Source: Streptomyces pluripotens (GTDB taxonomy: Bacteria; Actinomycetota; Actinomycetes; Streptomycetales; Streptomycetaceae). From it: a DNA stretch of 64,000 nt. Positions 34,313 to 43,959 of the stretch are shown piece by piece. How positions within the stretch are numbered: position 1 is the stretch's first letter; every line of letters starts with the position of its first letter. A program made the translations under genes and the position numbers. A model generated the notes under the pieces. The model saw only the letters and a program-made list of their open reading frames with translations, searched no databases and was not told where the DNA came from. The stretch lies in NCBI RefSeq assembly GCF_000802245.2, contig NZ_CP021080.1, positions 1 through 64,000 of the forward strand, in the 5' to 3' direction.

Positions 34313-34882
34313 ATGAGCGCACACAGGCGGCTGTGGCGGCTGCGGAGCAATTCGCTGCGTCGGCGCGAGGACGTCATGGAAGCCTGGATCGTGCTGGCAG
34401 TCTGGGTACTGATCGTGGTCGGCGGTGCCGTCGCCGGGGTGGTCACGGCCCGTGCCGCGGCGGCGGTGTTCACGCACCAGCGTGCCGAGCAGCACGCCGT
34501 CCAGGCCGTGCTTGTCGCGGGCGTCCCACTCGCCCCAACGGTCTGGTCGGCCGATGGCCGAGTCCGGGCGGAGGTTCGCTGGCTCGCCCCCGACGGTACG
34601 GCGCACACCGGGCGGACACTGGTCGACTCCGGTCTGAAGGCCGGGTCCCGGGTGACGGTGTGGGTGGACGGCCAGGGACAGCTCATGCTCACGAAGCCGG
34701 CAGGGCCCGCCGAGGGCGCCCTCGAGGCCGGCCTCCTCGGACTCGGGGCTGCCCTCGCCTTCGCCGCTCCGGTGTACGGAGCGGGCGCACTCGCGCGGGC
34801 GTGGCTCGACCGTCGGCGCTCGGCCGACTGGGAAAGGGAGTGGGAACTGGTGGGACCTCGCTGGACCCACCGGACGAGCTGA
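34313..34882 (+). CDS. Rv1733c-like membrane protein (copy 2)
   Basis: A 189-residue paralogue of the protein at 24,615. The ATG at 34,313 follows GAGGAGG. Shared landmarks are LWRLRSNSLRRREDVMEAW before the first transmembrane helix, an extracytoplasmic section with VRWLAPDGTAHTGRTLVDSG and GSRVTVWVDGQGQL, a second helix near 150-170, and the C-terminal RRSADWEREWELVGPRW. Function unknown; the mycobacterial homologue belongs to the dormancy regulon. Confidence 0.82.
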   Translation: MSAHRRLWRLRSNSLRRREDVMEAWIVLAVWVLIVVGGAVAGVVTARAAAAVFTHQRAEQHAVQAVLVAGVPLAPTVWSADGRVRAEVRWLAPDGTAHTGRTLVDSGLKAGSRVTVWVDGQGQLMLTKPAGPAEGALEAGLLGLGAALAFAAPVYGAGALARAWLDRRRSADWEREWELVGPRWTHRTS

Positions 34883-35088
34883 CGCGGGGCGCGGGCGCCC
34901 GACCCGCGTCGGTACGTCCACGATGCCCCGGTTTCGGGAGCCACCCGTCCAGGCATTCGCGCATGTTCCGTTCGCCCGTCCTTTCACGCCCGGATTTCCG
35001 ACGGTCCGTTCCTTTCCTTCACACGTCCGTTTCACCGGCGTCCGCCCGTCCCTTCGTTCCTCACTGCCTCCGGCCGGCCTGCGTCCCG

Positions 35089-35147
35089 CCGTCTGTGGGG
35101 AGGCCGAGCTCCAGCGCAGCTCTGGAGTCCGGCCTCCCTGCAGACGG
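35089..35147. terminator. Compound hairpin, 7+8+6 paired bases
   Basis: Three nested stem segments: CCGTCTG/CAGACGG, GGAGGCCG/CGGCCTCC and CTCCAG/CTGGAG, separated by small internal loops. It lies 200 bases past the Rv1733c-like gene; a terminator or a structured RNA leader for the protease gene. Confidence 0.5.
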
Positions 35148-35175
35148 CCCCGGCCGGTCTGGTCGTCCCCCGGTC

Positions 35176-35191
35176 AGAGCCGACCGGCCCC
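35176..35191. promoter_or_regulatory. Candidate DevR/OsdR box upstream of M50 protease
   Basis: AGAGCCGACCGGCCCC, 157 bases before the protease start at 35,349. Confidence 0.5.
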
Positions 35192-35348
35192 TCCTCGTCC
35201 GCCTGGTCACCGCCGCACCCTGAAGGTGCCACGGCCGCATTCCGTGGCCTGCGCATCGTGTTCCGTGGCCTCGCGGCCACGTGGCCCATGCGGAACTGCG
35301 CGGGGGGCCGTTCGTTCGCGCAGTGACAGCCGGAGGAAGGCGAGGTTC

Positions 35349-36479
35349 ATGGAGGAGACGCTGTCCCTCGGCCGGATCGGCGGCGTGCGGGTGGGCCTGC
35401 ACTGGAGCGTGCTGGTCATCGTCGCCCTGGTGACGGTCGCACTGGCACGCGGCCGGTTCCCCGAAGCGCACCCGGGGCACTCCGCGTTCGCGTACTGGGC
35501 GCTCGCCGTGCTCACCGCAGTCGTGTTTCTCGTGTCGCTGCTGGCGCACGAACTGGCGCACGCGGTGGTGGCCCGGCGCAACGACGTCCAGGTGGAGGGC
35601 ATCACCCTGTGGATGCTGGGCGGCGCGGCACGACTGCGTGGAGAGGCGCCGTCGCCTGCCGCGGAACTGCGCATCGCCGGTGTGGGGCCACTGACGAGTC
35701 TGCTGGCCGGTGCGGTACTCGCGGCCGCTGCACTGGGGCTGGGCGCGCTGCACGTATCCGGGCTGGTGGTGGAGGCCGTCGCCTGGCTGGCCGCGATCAA
35801 CGTCCTGCTGGCGGTGTTCAACGCGCTGCCCGCCGCTCCGCTGGACGGAGGACGGTTGCTGAGGGCGTACCTGTGGCACCGTACCGGCGACCGGTTGCGG
35901 GCCACCCAGGGGGCCACGGCGGCGGGCCGAGCGCTGGGCTGGTTCATGGTGGTGACCGGATTCGCGGACTTGCTGTTCATCGGCAACCTGGCCGGGCTGT
36001 GGCCCGCGCTGATCGGCTGGTTCCTGATCGCGGCGGCCACCGCGGAGGCCCGTCAGGCGCAGATGCGCGGCGCCCTGGAAGGGGTTCCGGTGAGCCGGGT
36101 GATGACCCCGGACCCGGTGACCGTCCCGGCCACCGCGACACTCGCCGCCTTCCTGGCCGAAGGGCCCTTCGGTTCGTACCGGCACTCGGCGTTCCCGGTC
36201 CTGGAGGCGGACGGCTCCGTCACCGGACTACTCACGCTGAGGCGCGTGAACGCGGCACCGGCGCACGCGCGCGCGACCACCACGGTCCGTGAGGTGATGC
36301 ACCCCCTGGGTGAAGTGGTGACGGCCGTTCCGCAGGAGCCGGTCCTCGACCTGCTTCCGCGTTTGGAGGCGAACCCCCTGCGGCGCGCCCTGGTCATCGA
36401 CGGCGGCCGGGTCGCCGGAATCCTCACCGTCGCCGACATCGCCCGCGCCCTGGCCTGGCCGGCCGCACGCAAGGTCTGA
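35349..36479 (+). CDS. Site-2 protease (M50) with C-terminal CBS pair
   Basis: A 376-residue intramembrane metalloprotease. The ATG at 35,349 follows GGAGGAAGG. The zinc motif HELAH (His67, Glu68, His71) lies in the second or third transmembrane segment; the second metal motif NALPAAPLDGGR supplies Asp166. About six helices are followed by a CBS pair (SRVMTPDPVTVPATATL ... REVMHPLGEVVTAVP, about 245-370) that probably gates activity by adenine nucleotides. Domain layout and context match Rv2625c of the M. tuberculosis DosR regulon. The substrate is unknown; membrane-bound anti-sigma factors are typical. Confidence 0.9.
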   Translation: MEETLSLGRIGGVRVGLHWSVLVIVALVTVALARGRFPEAHPGHSAFAYWALAVLTAVVFLVSLLAHELAHAVVARRNDVQVEGITLWMLGGAARLRGEAPSPAAELRIAGVGPLTSLLAGAVLAAAALGLGALHVSGLVVEAVAWLAAINVLLAVFNALPAAPLDGGRLLRAYLWHRTGDRLRATQGATAAGRALGWFMVVTGFADLLFIGNLAGLWPALIGWFLIAAATAEARQAQMRGALEGVPVSRVMTPDPVTVPATATLAAFLAEGPFGSYRHSAFPVLEADGSVTGLLTLRRVNAAPAHARATTTVREVMHPLGEVVTAVPQEPVLDLLPRLEANPLRRALVIDGGRVAGILTVADIARALAWPAARKV

Positions 36480-36582
36480 ACGGCAGCAGGACGGACGTGC
36501 CGAGTGCGGCAGTCGCCTCCTGCACGGTCCGTAGCACGGCACGGCGGCGCCCGGTGAGACGGTCGGTTTCGGACGGGCCACC

Positions 36583-36650
36583 GCCCGCCGTGACATCACG
36601 GCACGACTCCCGGGTGCCCTGCACAGCCGTGCTGTGACGTCACGGCGGGC
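36583..36650. terminator. Long hairpin between convergent genes
   Basis: Arms of 23 bases (36,583-36,605 and 36,628-36,650) pair with two mismatches, loop 22 bases. It separates the protease (plus) from flavodoxin (minus) and probably terminates both. Confidence 0.75.
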
Positions 36651-36783
36651 GTTACTTGGCGCTCCGCCGGAAGTGCCGCACCGCGTACCGTCCGTCGTCC
36701 GCGGACCGTTCATGGCTGGTCGCGCAGTTCCCGGCGCCCGTTCACGGCGCTTGTTGAACTGCAACGGGCTTCGCCCGGCCTCC

Positions 36784-37335
36784 TCAGCCGCGGGCCAGAT
36801 CCCCGGCGATCTGCGCCGCCCACTTCTCGATGGCGGTGAAATCCCGGAAGTCCCCGCCCTTTCCGGAGCGGAGGATCATCCGGGCCACCCGCCCTTTGGC
36901 GCCCTCTTCCAGACGGCCGCCGAACGTCACGTGACCGCGCACATCCAACTGGATCATGGCGCGATGCACCCCGCGCACCGGCGGAATGTCCCGCTCCGCG
37001 GCAGAAGCGTCCAGTGGGCCGCTGCTGAAGAACCACACCGGTCGTGCCGCGAGCTCGCGGCGATGGCGGCGGACGAAGCGGCGGGCGTCCTTGTGCCAGC
37101 GCCCTGCGTACAGCCCGCCGCCGACCACCACGGCGTCGTACGGCGCCAGGCTCGTCACGGACCGGGCGGGCAGCGCTTCGGCCGTCAGTCCCGCCTTGCC
37201 CAGGACGCCGGCCACCGCCTCGGCGATCTCGGCCGTGGACCCGTTGGTGGTTCCGTAGGTGACCAGCACTTTGCCCTTCGTGGCTGCTTTGTCCGTCATC
37301 GCCGCCTGGCCGGTCGTGGCCGCGTTGTCCGTCAT
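36784..37335 (-). CDS. Flavodoxin-domain protein
   Basis: A 183-residue protein. The ATG at 37,335 follows GAGGAGG; a second ATG 36 bases on is possible. After a 22-residue Ala/Thr-rich leader comes VLVTYGTTNGSTAEIAEAVA, the FMN phosphate-binding loop, then YDAVVVGGGLYAGRWHKDARRFVRRH and PVWFFSSGPLD, as in HemG-type (menaquinone-dependent protoporphyrinogen oxidase) flavodoxins. It probably transfers electrons at low potential. It stands alone between a protease and phosphoketolase on the minus strand, with a small GGGC-TTC-GCCC hairpin after its stop (36,767-36,778). Confidence 0.83.
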   Translation of the reverse strand: MTDNAATTGQAAMTDKAATKGKVLVTYGTTNGSTAEIAEAVAGVLGKAGLTAEALPARSVTSLAPYDAVVVGGGLYAGRWHKDARRFVRRHRRELAARPVWFFSSGPLDASAAERDIPPVRGVHRAMIQLDVRGHVTFGGRLEEGAKGRVARMILRSGKGGDFRDFTAIEKWAAQIAGDLARG

Positions 37336-37580
37336 GACGATGCGCCTCCTCTCTCCATCCGTACGGTCGGCCACCGACGGCGGTCCGCCGGGTCCCGACC
37401 GTACGGGCACGTGTCGTCCAGTCGCCGGGTGAGGCCCTGCGGCACTCGGGGCAGGGGCGGGGCGGTCTCCGCCATCCCCCTCCCGCAGACGCCACCGCCG
37501 GCCGCTCCTTGACTCCCGCCCACCGGAAGGCCGCTGATCTACTCCTGCATGTCCGCTCCTTCGGTCAGCGGTTGCTTCGG

Positions 37581-39962
37581 TCAGCCGTCCCAGCTCCAGT
37601 CGGCGACTTCCGGCATGTCGGTGCCGTGGGCGCGGATCCAGCTGTGGTGGCGGGTGCGGGCGTCGGCCATCTCCTGGCGTACGGCGGCGGCACGGACGGC
37701 GAGGCCGGGCACGCGGTCGATGACGTCCATGACCAGGCGGTAGCGGTCGAGGTCGTTGCGGACCACCATGTCGAACGGCGTGGTCGTGGTTCCCGACTCC
37801 TTGTAACCGCGCACGTGCAGGTTCTTGTGCCCGGTACGGCGGTAGGCCAGGCGGTGGATCAGCCACGGGTACCCGTGGTAGGCGAAGATCACCGGCTTGT
37901 CCGTGGTGAACAGACCGTCGTATTCGGCGTCGGTCATACCGTGCGGGTGTTCCTCGTGCGGCATCAACCGGGTCATGTCGACCACGTTGACCACACGGAC
38001 GGCGAGGTCGGGCAGGTGCCGGCGCAGCAGTTGGGCCGCGGCCAGTACTTCCAGCGTGGGCACGTCTCCGGCGCAGGCGAGGACGACGTCCGGCTCGTCG
38101 GTGTTCGGTGAGCCGGCCCAGTCCCAGATGCCGGCGCCGCGGGCGCAGTGGGCGCGGGCTTGGTCCATGGTCAGCCAGTCGAAGCTGGGTTGTTTGCCGG
38201 CTACGACGACGTTGACGTAGTCCCGGCTGCGCAGGACGTGGTCGGCGACGGAGAGCAGGGTGTTGGCGTCCGGCGGTAGGTAGACGCGGACGACGTCGGG
38301 GCTCTTGTTCAGGACGTGGTCGACGAAGCCGGGATCCTGGTGGGAGAAGCCGTTGTGGTCCTGGCGCCAGACGTGCGAGGTCAGAAGGTAGTTCAGGGAG
38401 GCGATGGGGGCGCGCCATGGGAGTTCTCTGGAGGTCTTGAGCCATTTGATGTGCTGGTTGACCATCGAGTCGACGATGTGTACGAACGCCTCGTAGCAGG
38501 AGAACAGTCCGTGTCGGCCGGTCAGGAGGTAGCCCTCCAGCCAGCCCTGGCAGGTGTGTTCGGAGAGGATCTCCAGTACCCGGCCGTGTCGGTCGAGGTG
38601 CTCGTCGACCGGGAGGGTTTGGGCCTGCCAGGCCTTGCCGCTGGCGTCGAAGACGGCTTGCAGTCGGTTGGAGGCGGTCTCGTCGGGGCCCACGAGGCGG
38701 AAGTCCCGGCGGGTCGAGGTGTCCTTCATGACCTGTTCGAGGAGGTCTCCCAGGACCCGGGTCGGCTCGTGCAGGGTCGTGCCGGGCTTGTCCACCGGCA
38801 CCGCGAACCGGTCCAACGCCGGCAGGGGCAGGTCCCGCACGAGGAGACCGCCGTTGGCGTACGCGGTGGCACCGAGCCGTTTGGCACCCTCGGGCACACA
38901 CGCCAGGACCTCCGCGGCGGGCCGGCCATCAGCGCCGAACAACTCCTCGGGCCGGTACGAGCGCAACCACTGCTCCAGTTGGCGCAGGTGCTCCGGGTTC
39001 TCCCGCACCCCGGCCAACGGGACCTGGTGGGCGCGCCAGGTGCCCTCCACCGGTACCCCGTCCACCTCCGCCGGGCCGGTCCAGCCCTTCGGTGTGCGCA
39101 GCACGATCATCGGCCAATGGGGCCGCTCGGCGCCCCCGCCCTCGCGGGCCGTGCGCTGCACCAGCGCGATGCGGTCGAGGGCTTCGTCGAAAGCCGCCGC
39201 CATGGCCCGGTGCACGGTCGCCGGGTCGTCGCCGGTGACATGGATCGGCTCGTGACCGTACCCGCGCAGCAACGCATCGAGCTCGGCCTCGGGAAGCCGG
39301 GAGAGCACGGTCGGATTGGCGATCTTGTAGCCGTTGAGGTGCAGGACCGGCAGAACAGCACCATCACGCACGGGATCGAGGAACTTGTTGGAATGCCAGG
39401 ACGCGGCCAACGGCCCCGTCTCCGCCTCACCGTCACCGATCACACAGGTCACCAGCAGACCCGGATGGTCGAAGGCAGCACCGTAGGCGTGCGCGAGGGA
39501 GTACCCCAACTCACCGCCCTCGTGGATCGAACCCGGCGTCTGGGGCGCCACATGACTGGGCACCCCACCCGGGAAGGAGAACTGCCGGAACAACCGCCCC
39601 AAACCGGCCGCATCCCGAGCCACATCCGGATAGGTCTCGCTATACGTCCCCTCCAACCAGGAACCCGCCAGAACAGCCGGACCACCATGACCCGGCCCCC
39701 ACACACACAACGCGTCCACTCCACGCGCCTTGATCACACGATTGAGGTGGGTGTACACGAGGTTCAACCCCGGCGAAGTACCCCAGTGACCAAGCAACCG
39801 CGGCTTGATGTGCTCCGGCCTCAACGGCTCACGCAACAACGGATTGGCCATGAGGTAGATCTGACCCACGGCCACATAGTTGGCCGCCCTCCAATGCGCG
39901 TCCAGACTGCGCAATTCCTCGTCGGTCAGTGCAGTGGCGTCCTGACGGGCGTCCTCGGGCAT
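37581..39962 (-). CDS. xfp: Xylulose-5-phosphate/fructose-6-phosphate phosphoketolase
   Basis: A 793-residue TPP enzyme. The ATG at 39,962 follows CGGAG; the frame is open upstream. Hallmarks are [41 protein letters not shown] (only partly quoted: GPGHGGPA), [27 protein letters not shown] (core: [10 protein letters not shown]) and the TPP/Mg motif GDGEAETGP. It splits xylulose-5-P or fructose-6-P with phosphate into acetyl phosphate and an aldose phosphate, giving substrate-level ATP without NAD reduction, useful in hypoxia. It is the last gene of a leftward usp-adh-usp-xfp run. Confidence 0.94.
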   Translation of the reverse strand: MPEDARQDATALTDEELRSLDAHWRAANYVAVGQIYLMANPLLREPLRPEHIKPRLLGHWGTSPGLNLVYTHLNRVIKARGVDALCVWGPGHGGPAVLAGSWLEGTYSETYPDVARDAAGLGRLFRQFSFPGGVPSHVAPQTPGSIHEGGELGYSLAHAYGAAFDHPGLLVTCVIGDGEAETGPLAASWHSNKFLDPVRDGAVLPVLHLNGYKIANPTVLSRLPEAELDALLRGYGHEPIHVTGDDPATVHRAMAAAFDEALDRIALVQRTAREGGGAERPHWPMIVLRTPKGWTGPAEVDGVPVEGTWRAHQVPLAGVRENPEHLRQLEQWLRSYRPEELFGADGRPAAEVLACVPEGAKRLGATAYANGGLLVRDLPLPALDRFAVPVDKPGTTLHEPTRVLGDLLEQVMKDTSTRRDFRLVGPDETASNRLQAVFDASGKAWQAQTLPVDEHLDRHGRVLEILSEHTCQGWLEGYLLTGRHGLFSCYEAFVHIVDSMVNQHIKWLKTSRELPWRAPIASLNYLLTSHVWRQDHNGFSHQDPGFVDHVLNKSPDVVRVYLPPDANTLLSVADHVLRSRDYVNVVVAGKQPSFDWLTMDQARAHCARGAGIWDWAGSPNTDEPDVVLACAGDVPTLEVLAAAQLLRRHLPDLAVRVVNVVDMTRLMPHEEHPHGMTDAEYDGLFTTDKPVIFAYHGYPWLIHRLAYRRTGHKNLHVRGYKESGTTTTPFDMVVRNDLDRYRLVMDVIDRVPGLAVRAAAVRQEMADARTRHHSWIRAHGTDMPEVADWSWDG

Positions 39963-40042
39963 GGGGGCTCCGATGGTCGGAAGGTCTGATGTCTGGTCGG
40001 GGGGCAAGGGGCTGGTAGGGAGGGTGAGGGGGCCGTGCCGGA

Positions 40043-40918
40043 TCAAGCGGGTTCGGGTACGACCGCCACGGGACAGGCGGCGTGGTGCAACACTCCGTGG
40101 GCGACACGGCCGAGCTGGAGGCCGAAGTGACCGGACCGGCGCCGCGCGCCGACGACGAGCAGCCCGGCATGGCGGGACGCAGCGAGCAGGGCGTCACGGG
40201 GGTGGCCCTCGATGGTCGTCCGGTGGAGTTCCAGGTTCTCCGGCGCGTCCCGCAATGCTTGTTCCACCATCTCAGCGGCGTCCTGTTCCTGCAGATGCGC
40301 CGGCTCGCCGGTGAGCAGCGGGTGCCCGGTGACCACGTGCGCGGGCCGCCGCCAGGCGCGCACGGCCTCCAGCGGTACGCCGCGCAGTCCGGCCTCCTCG
40401 ATGGCGAAGCGTACGGCGGCCGAGCCCGCCGGCTTTCCCGCCACGCCCAGGACCACACGGTCCTGGGCCCCGGGCCGGACACGATTGTCGTGGCTGCCGC
40501 GCAGGACGATGACCGGGCACTGCGCGCGTCCGGCCACGGTCACGCTGACGGAGCCGAGCAGGGCCTCGGTCACCCCGCTGCGACCGCGGCAGCCAAGGAC
40601 CACGGCGAGCGCGGTGCCGCTCTCCCGGACGAGTGCGTACTCCGGTTCCTCCGGCAGCACCTCGGTGGTGACCTGTACGCCGGGCTGACGGCGGTGGGCG
40701 CGCTGCGCAGCACCGTCCACGATGTCCTGGGCCAACGCCTCCTCGGTCTCCCGACCGTGGTCCCGGCCGGGCAGCTCGCCTTCATAGCGTTCCCAGAGCG
40801 AGGCGTACACCAGGCGGAGCGGCACCCCGCGCAGCGCTGCCTCGTCGGTCGCCCAGTCCACGGCGCGCAGGCTCTGTTCGGAGCCGTCGACGCCGACGAC
40901 GATCGGCAGTTCCACCAT
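40043..40918 (-). CDS. Tandem universal stress protein (copy 1)
   Basis: A 291-residue protein with two Usp domains (about 1-140 and 150-290). The first has [17 protein letters not shown] and the ATP-binding [21 protein letters not shown]; the second [34 protein letters not shown] (landmarks quoted in part: [10 protein letters not shown]). The ATG at 40,918 follows the dehydrogenase stop by 2 bases, so the two are translationally coupled. Tandem Usp proteins that bind ATP (for example Rv2623) are characteristic DosR-regulon products that promote slow growth. Confidence 0.88.
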   Translation of the reverse strand: MVELPIVVGVDGSEQSLRAVDWATDEAALRGVPLRLVYASLWERYEGELPGRDHGRETEEALAQDIVDGAAQRAHRRQPGVQVTTEVLPEEPEYALVRESGTALAVVLGCRGRSGVTEALLGSVSVTVAGRAQCPVIVLRGSHDNRVRPGAQDRVVLGVAGKPAGSAAVRFAIEEAGLRGVPLEAVRAWRRPAHVVTGHPLLTGEPAHLQEQDAAEMVEQALRDAPENLELHRTTIEGHPRDALLAASRHAGLLVVGARRRSGHFGLQLGRVAHGVLHHAACPVAVVPEPA

Positions 40919-40920
40919 GG

Positions 40921-41943
40921 TCACCACCCCATGCCGAGATCGAAAACGATACGGGCCCGGACCTGGCCGCGCAGTACGTCGCTGATGGATTCGTTGACGC
41001 TCCGCAGCGGCCGGATCTCGTGGACGACGCGGGTACGGCCGGCGGCGTGCAGCTGGAACACCTCGGCGAGGTCCTGCCGGGTGCCGACGATGGAGCCGAT
41101 CACCGAAGTGCCGTTCAGGACGGTCTCGAAGATCGGGAGCCGGACGGTGCCGTGCGCCGGCAGGGCGACCATGACGAGCTTTCCACCTCGCCGCAGCCCC
41201 GAGTTGACGGCCGCGAACGCCGCGTCGTCGACGGCGAGGGCGATCGCGGCGTGCGCGCCACCATGGTCCTTCAGCACTCGACCGACATCGTCCTTGCGGG
41301 CGTCGATGACGAGGTCGGCACCCAGTTCGGCCGCGAGCTCCAGCTTCTCGTCGGTGACGTCGATCGCGGCGACGGACGCGCCGGCGATCTTCGCGTACTG
41401 CACGGCGAGGTGGCCCAGACCTCCGATGCCGGAAACCGCTACGAGCTGGGCAGGCCGGACGCCGGCGACCTTGAGCGCCTTGTACGTGGTGACACCGGCG
41501 CAGGTGAGCGGGGCGGCGTCGACGGCCGTGACCCCAGGCGGCACCGGCTGGGCGAAGTCCGCCCAGGCCAGCATCTTCTCGGCGTACCCGCCGTCACAGC
41601 CGTACCCGGTGTTGATCTGCTGCTCGCACAGCGTCTCCCAGCCGGACAGACAGTGCTCGCAGCGCCCGCAGGCCCGGCCGAGCCACGGCACCGCGACCCG
41701 TTGCCCCACCGTGAGGTGGGTGACGCCGTCTCCGAGTTCCTCGACCAGGCCGACGGCCTCGTGCCCGGGTACGAACGGCGGATTCGGCTTGACCGGCCAG
41801 TCACCGCGCGCCGCGTGGATGTCGGTGTGGCACAGCCCGGAGGCCTCCACACGGATCCGGACCTGTCCCGGGCCGGGCTCGGGGTCGGGGCGTTCCTCGA
41901 CGACCAGGGGTTCGCCGAACGCTCGGACGACCGCTGCCTTCAT
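40921..41943 (-). CDS. adhP: Zinc alcohol dehydrogenase, AdhP type
   Basis: A 340-residue MDR enzyme of the propanol/ethanol-preferring class. ASGLCHTDIHAARGDWP gives the catalytic Cys and following His, GHEAVGLVEELG the zinc His, and CGRCEHCLSGWETLC the four structural-zinc cysteines; the NAD fold has VAVSGIGGLGHLAVQYAK. It interconverts acetaldehyde and ethanol, so with phosphoketolase it could regenerate NAD+ from acetyl units. It lies between two Usp genes on one strand, 44 bases after the upstream Usp. Confidence 0.92.
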   Translation of the reverse strand: MKAAVVRAFGEPLVVEERPDPEPGPGQVRIRVEASGLCHTDIHAARGDWPVKPNPPFVPGHEAVGLVEELGDGVTHLTVGQRVAVPWLGRACGRCEHCLSGWETLCEQQINTGYGCDGGYAEKMLAWADFAQPVPPGVTAVDAAPLTCAGVTTYKALKVAGVRPAQLVAVSGIGGLGHLAVQYAKIAGASVAAIDVTDEKLELAAELGADLVIDARKDDVGRVLKDHGGAHAAIALAVDDAAFAAVNSGLRRGGKLVMVALPAHGTVRLPIFETVLNGTSVIGSIVGTRQDLAEVFQLHAAGRTRVVHEIRPLRSVNESISDVLRGQVRARIVFDLGMGW

Positions 41944-41987
41944 GGGTACGTTCTCCTCGATCTGTGCGTCAGTCGTGTCGTGCGTGG

Positions 41988-42893
41988 TCAGTCGTGCGCG
42001 ACCACGGCGACGGGGGCGGTGACGTGGTGCAGGACGGCGTGTGCGACGTGCCCGATGTGGGCGCCCAAGGGACTGGTGCGGATCCGCCGGCCGACGACCA
42101 CCAAGGACGCGTCTTCGGACGCGGCGACCAGCACCTGCGCGGGGCTACCGGACCGGCTCGCCTCGATGACCTCAACGTCCGGGAACTTCTGCCGCCAGGG
42201 GCGCAGCACCTCGGTCAGTACCGCCGCCTCACGGCGGGCCGAGGAGCCACCTGCGTCGAAACCGGCGTACATCCCGTACGCGAACACCGGTGGAGGGGGC
42301 CAGCCGTGCACGACCCGGAGCGCCGCGCCCCGGTGCGTAGCGGCGTTGAAGGCGAACTCCAGCAGGGTGTCGTCGGGGACTGCTACGTCGAGGCCGAGGA
42401 CGACCGGCCGGAAGGAGGTCGTGGTGGACGGTACGCCCGCCGAGTCCGCAACGTGCTCGTCGGCGGCCTGCTCGCCGGCCCGGACCAGCACCACGGGGCG
42501 CTCGGCATGGGCGATGACGGAGTGGCTGACCGAGCCGAGCATGAAGCCGCTGATGCCGCCGAACCCGCGTGAGCCCAGCACCATCAGTTCGGCGGCGTCG
42601 GCCGCCTCGGTCAGGGCCTCGGCGGGGTTTCCGGTGGCCTGGTCGGCGATCACCTCGACGCCGGGGTAGCGCTGCGTCAGCCATTCGACGGACTCACGCG
42701 GAATCCGCTGGGTCCAGTACTGATGGGTCTCGTCGCCGAGCAGCGGTGCCTCGGCCATGGGGTCGGGAACGGGCTCCCACACGTGCAGGATCTTCACCGG
42801 CAGGCCGCGCAGTCGTGCTTCGCGCGCCGCCCATTCAGCGGCCGCGCGGCTCTCGGCCGAGCCGTCGAGTCCTACGGTGACGGTTCGGGGCAT
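41988..42893 (-). CDS. Tandem universal stress protein (copy 2)
   Basis: A 301-residue two-domain Usp. The ATG at 42,893 (MPRTVTVGLDGSAESRAAAEW) follows TGGAGGTGG. Both domains retain the nucleotide-binding motif: VLGSRGFGGISGFMLGSVSHS in the first and VVGRRIRTSPLGAHIGHVAH in the second (slightly altered). It is the first gene of the usp-adhP-usp-xfp run; a motif copy lies 83 bases upstream. It probably binds ATP and acts as a stress regulator. Confidence 0.88.
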   Translation of the reverse strand: MPRTVTVGLDGSAESRAAAEWAAREARLRGLPVKILHVWEPVPDPMAEAPLLGDETHQYWTQRIPRESVEWLTQRYPGVEVIADQATGNPAEALTEAADAAELMVLGSRGFGGISGFMLGSVSHSVIAHAERPVVLVRAGEQAADEHVADSAGVPSTTTSFRPVVLGLDVAVPDDTLLEFAFNAATHRGAALRVVHGWPPPPVFAYGMYAGFDAGGSSARREAAVLTEVLRPWRQKFPDVEVIEASRSGSPAQVLVAASEDASLVVVGRRIRTSPLGAHIGHVAHAVLHHVTAPVAVVAHD

Positions 42894-42976
42894 CGTCTCC
42901 ACCTCCAGGGCAGTCATCCGATTCCAGCGTGGCGGCGCCGTGACCACGCGGTCAGGGGCCGCAGGTCCCCCGCTGC

Positions 42977-42992
42977 CGGACCGACCGGCCCC
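42977..42992. promoter_or_regulatory. Candidate DevR/OsdR box upstream of usp copy 2
   Basis: CGGACCGACCGGCCCC, 83 bases upstream of the start at 42,893 (minus strand). Confidence 0.55.
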
Positions 42993-43047
42993 GCCAGCCG
43001 CCCCGACTCCGGGTGACCGGTGTCCAGGTCTTCGAATCCGGCCGCCG

Positions 43048-43085
43048 GAAACCGAACGGCCCGTCCGAGGGGGCCAGGTGGCCCC
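43048..43085. promoter_or_regulatory. Paired candidate DevR/OsdR boxes upstream of CBS-BON copy 3
   Basis: GAAACCGAACGGCCCG (43,048-43,063) and GGGGCCAGGTGGCCCC (43,070-43,085), 22 bases apart; the nearer is 66 bases before the start at 43,152. Confidence 0.55.
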
Positions 43086-43151
43086 TGGCCCGTGCGCCCG
43101 TACCGGAACACCCTGGAGACGGCAGAGCGCCGCGGACCCTACGGAGTCATC

Positions 43152-43829
43152 ATGTATGCCACCCCGCATGTCGTCAGCGATGTCATGACCCAAACGGTCG
43201 CCGCCATCGGCCGGCGGGCTCCTTTCAAGGAGGTCGTGCAACTGATGCAGGACTGGCAGGTCAGCGCTCTTCCCGTGATCGAAGGCGAGGGCCGGGTGGT
43301 CGGCGTGGTCTCCGAAGCCGATCTGCTGCTCAAGGAGGAACTACGGGACGCTCCCGACGAGGGCTACACCCGGCTGCGCCGCCCCTCCGACCTGGCGAAG
43401 GGCGAAGCAGCCACCGCGGGTGACCTGATGTCCTCACCCGCCGTGACGGTCCGGGCCGACGCCACTCTCGCCGAGGCCGCCCGGATCATGGCACGGGCTG
43501 GTGTCAAACGGCTGCCCGTGGTCGGCGCGACCGGGCTGCTGGAGGGTGTTGTCAGCCGCGCCGACCTGCTCAAGGTCTTCCTGCGCGAGGACGACGACAT
43601 CACTGAGGAGGTCCGGCGCGAGGTCGTGGCGTATCTCTTCCCACTGCCGGATTCGGCCATTCAAGTGGAGGTACGGGACGGGGTCGTCACGCTGACGGGC
43701 CGGGTCCGCGACGCCGCCCTGATCCCGGTGGCCGCGCGGCTGATCCGGGCCGTCGAGGGCGTGGTGGACGTGCAGTTCGACCTCGCGCCCCACAGCCGTC
43801 CGACCTCCTCCGCGGCGACCATGGAGTGA
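43152..43829 (+). CDS. CBS-BON domain protein (copy 3)
   Basis: A 225-residue protein starting MYATPHVVSDVMTQTV at 43,152 (GGAG upstream). CBS1 (SDVMTQTVAAIGRRAPFKEVV ... ADLLLKEELRD), CBS2 (DLMSSPAVTVRADATLAEAA ... RADLLKVFLREDDD) and BON (VEVRDGVVTLTGRVRD ... VVDVQFDL) are colinear with copies 1 and 2; only the motif ends are quoted. It precedes the DevR-like regulator on the same strand by 130 bases. Likely an AMP/ATP-responsive adaptor. Confidence 0.86.
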   Translation: MYATPHVVSDVMTQTVAAIGRRAPFKEVVQLMQDWQVSALPVIEGEGRVVGVVSEADLLLKEELRDAPDEGYTRLRRPSDLAKGEAATAGDLMSSPAVTVRADATLAEAARIMARAGVKRLPVVGATGLLEGVVSRADLLKVFLREDDDITEEVRREVVAYLFPLPDSAIQVEVRDGVVTLTGRVRDAALIPVAARLIRAVEGVVDVQFDLAPHSRPTSSAATME

Positions 43830-43862
43830 CCCCCGGTAACCAAGGAGTGAGATGGAGTGGGT

Positions 43863-43878
43863 GGGGCCAGTCGGCCCT
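43863..43878. promoter_or_regulatory. Candidate DevR/OsdR box upstream of the response regulator
   Basis: GGGGCCAGTCGGCCCT, 81 bases before the start at 43,960. Its position implies autoregulation, as described for DevR. Confidence 0.6.
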
Positions 43879-43959
43879 AGTGTGTGCCCTGCCGGCAGGT
43901 GATGATCGGCCTCGTGGACGGCCCGCAGTCTGTCCGTCCCCGGGGAACGAGAGGCCGTT

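Larger units (their letters stand above)
34883..35348. other. Intergenic region with hairpin and pyrimidine-rich repeats
   Basis: About 465 bases. It contains C/T-rich imperfect repeats of CGTTC/CGTCC (34,965-35,065), a long compound hairpin (35,089-35,147) and a candidate DevR/OsdR box. No gene is supported. Confidence 0.6.

Noticed and set aside
37387..37412. Possible motif copy (GGGTCCCGACCGTACGG) upstream of flavodoxin
   Set aside because: Right half does not match the GGCCC arm; too weak to list.
38316..39989. 557-codon plus-strand open frame opposite phosphoketolase
   Set aside because: Antisense shadow of a highly conserved gene; composition is not protein-like.
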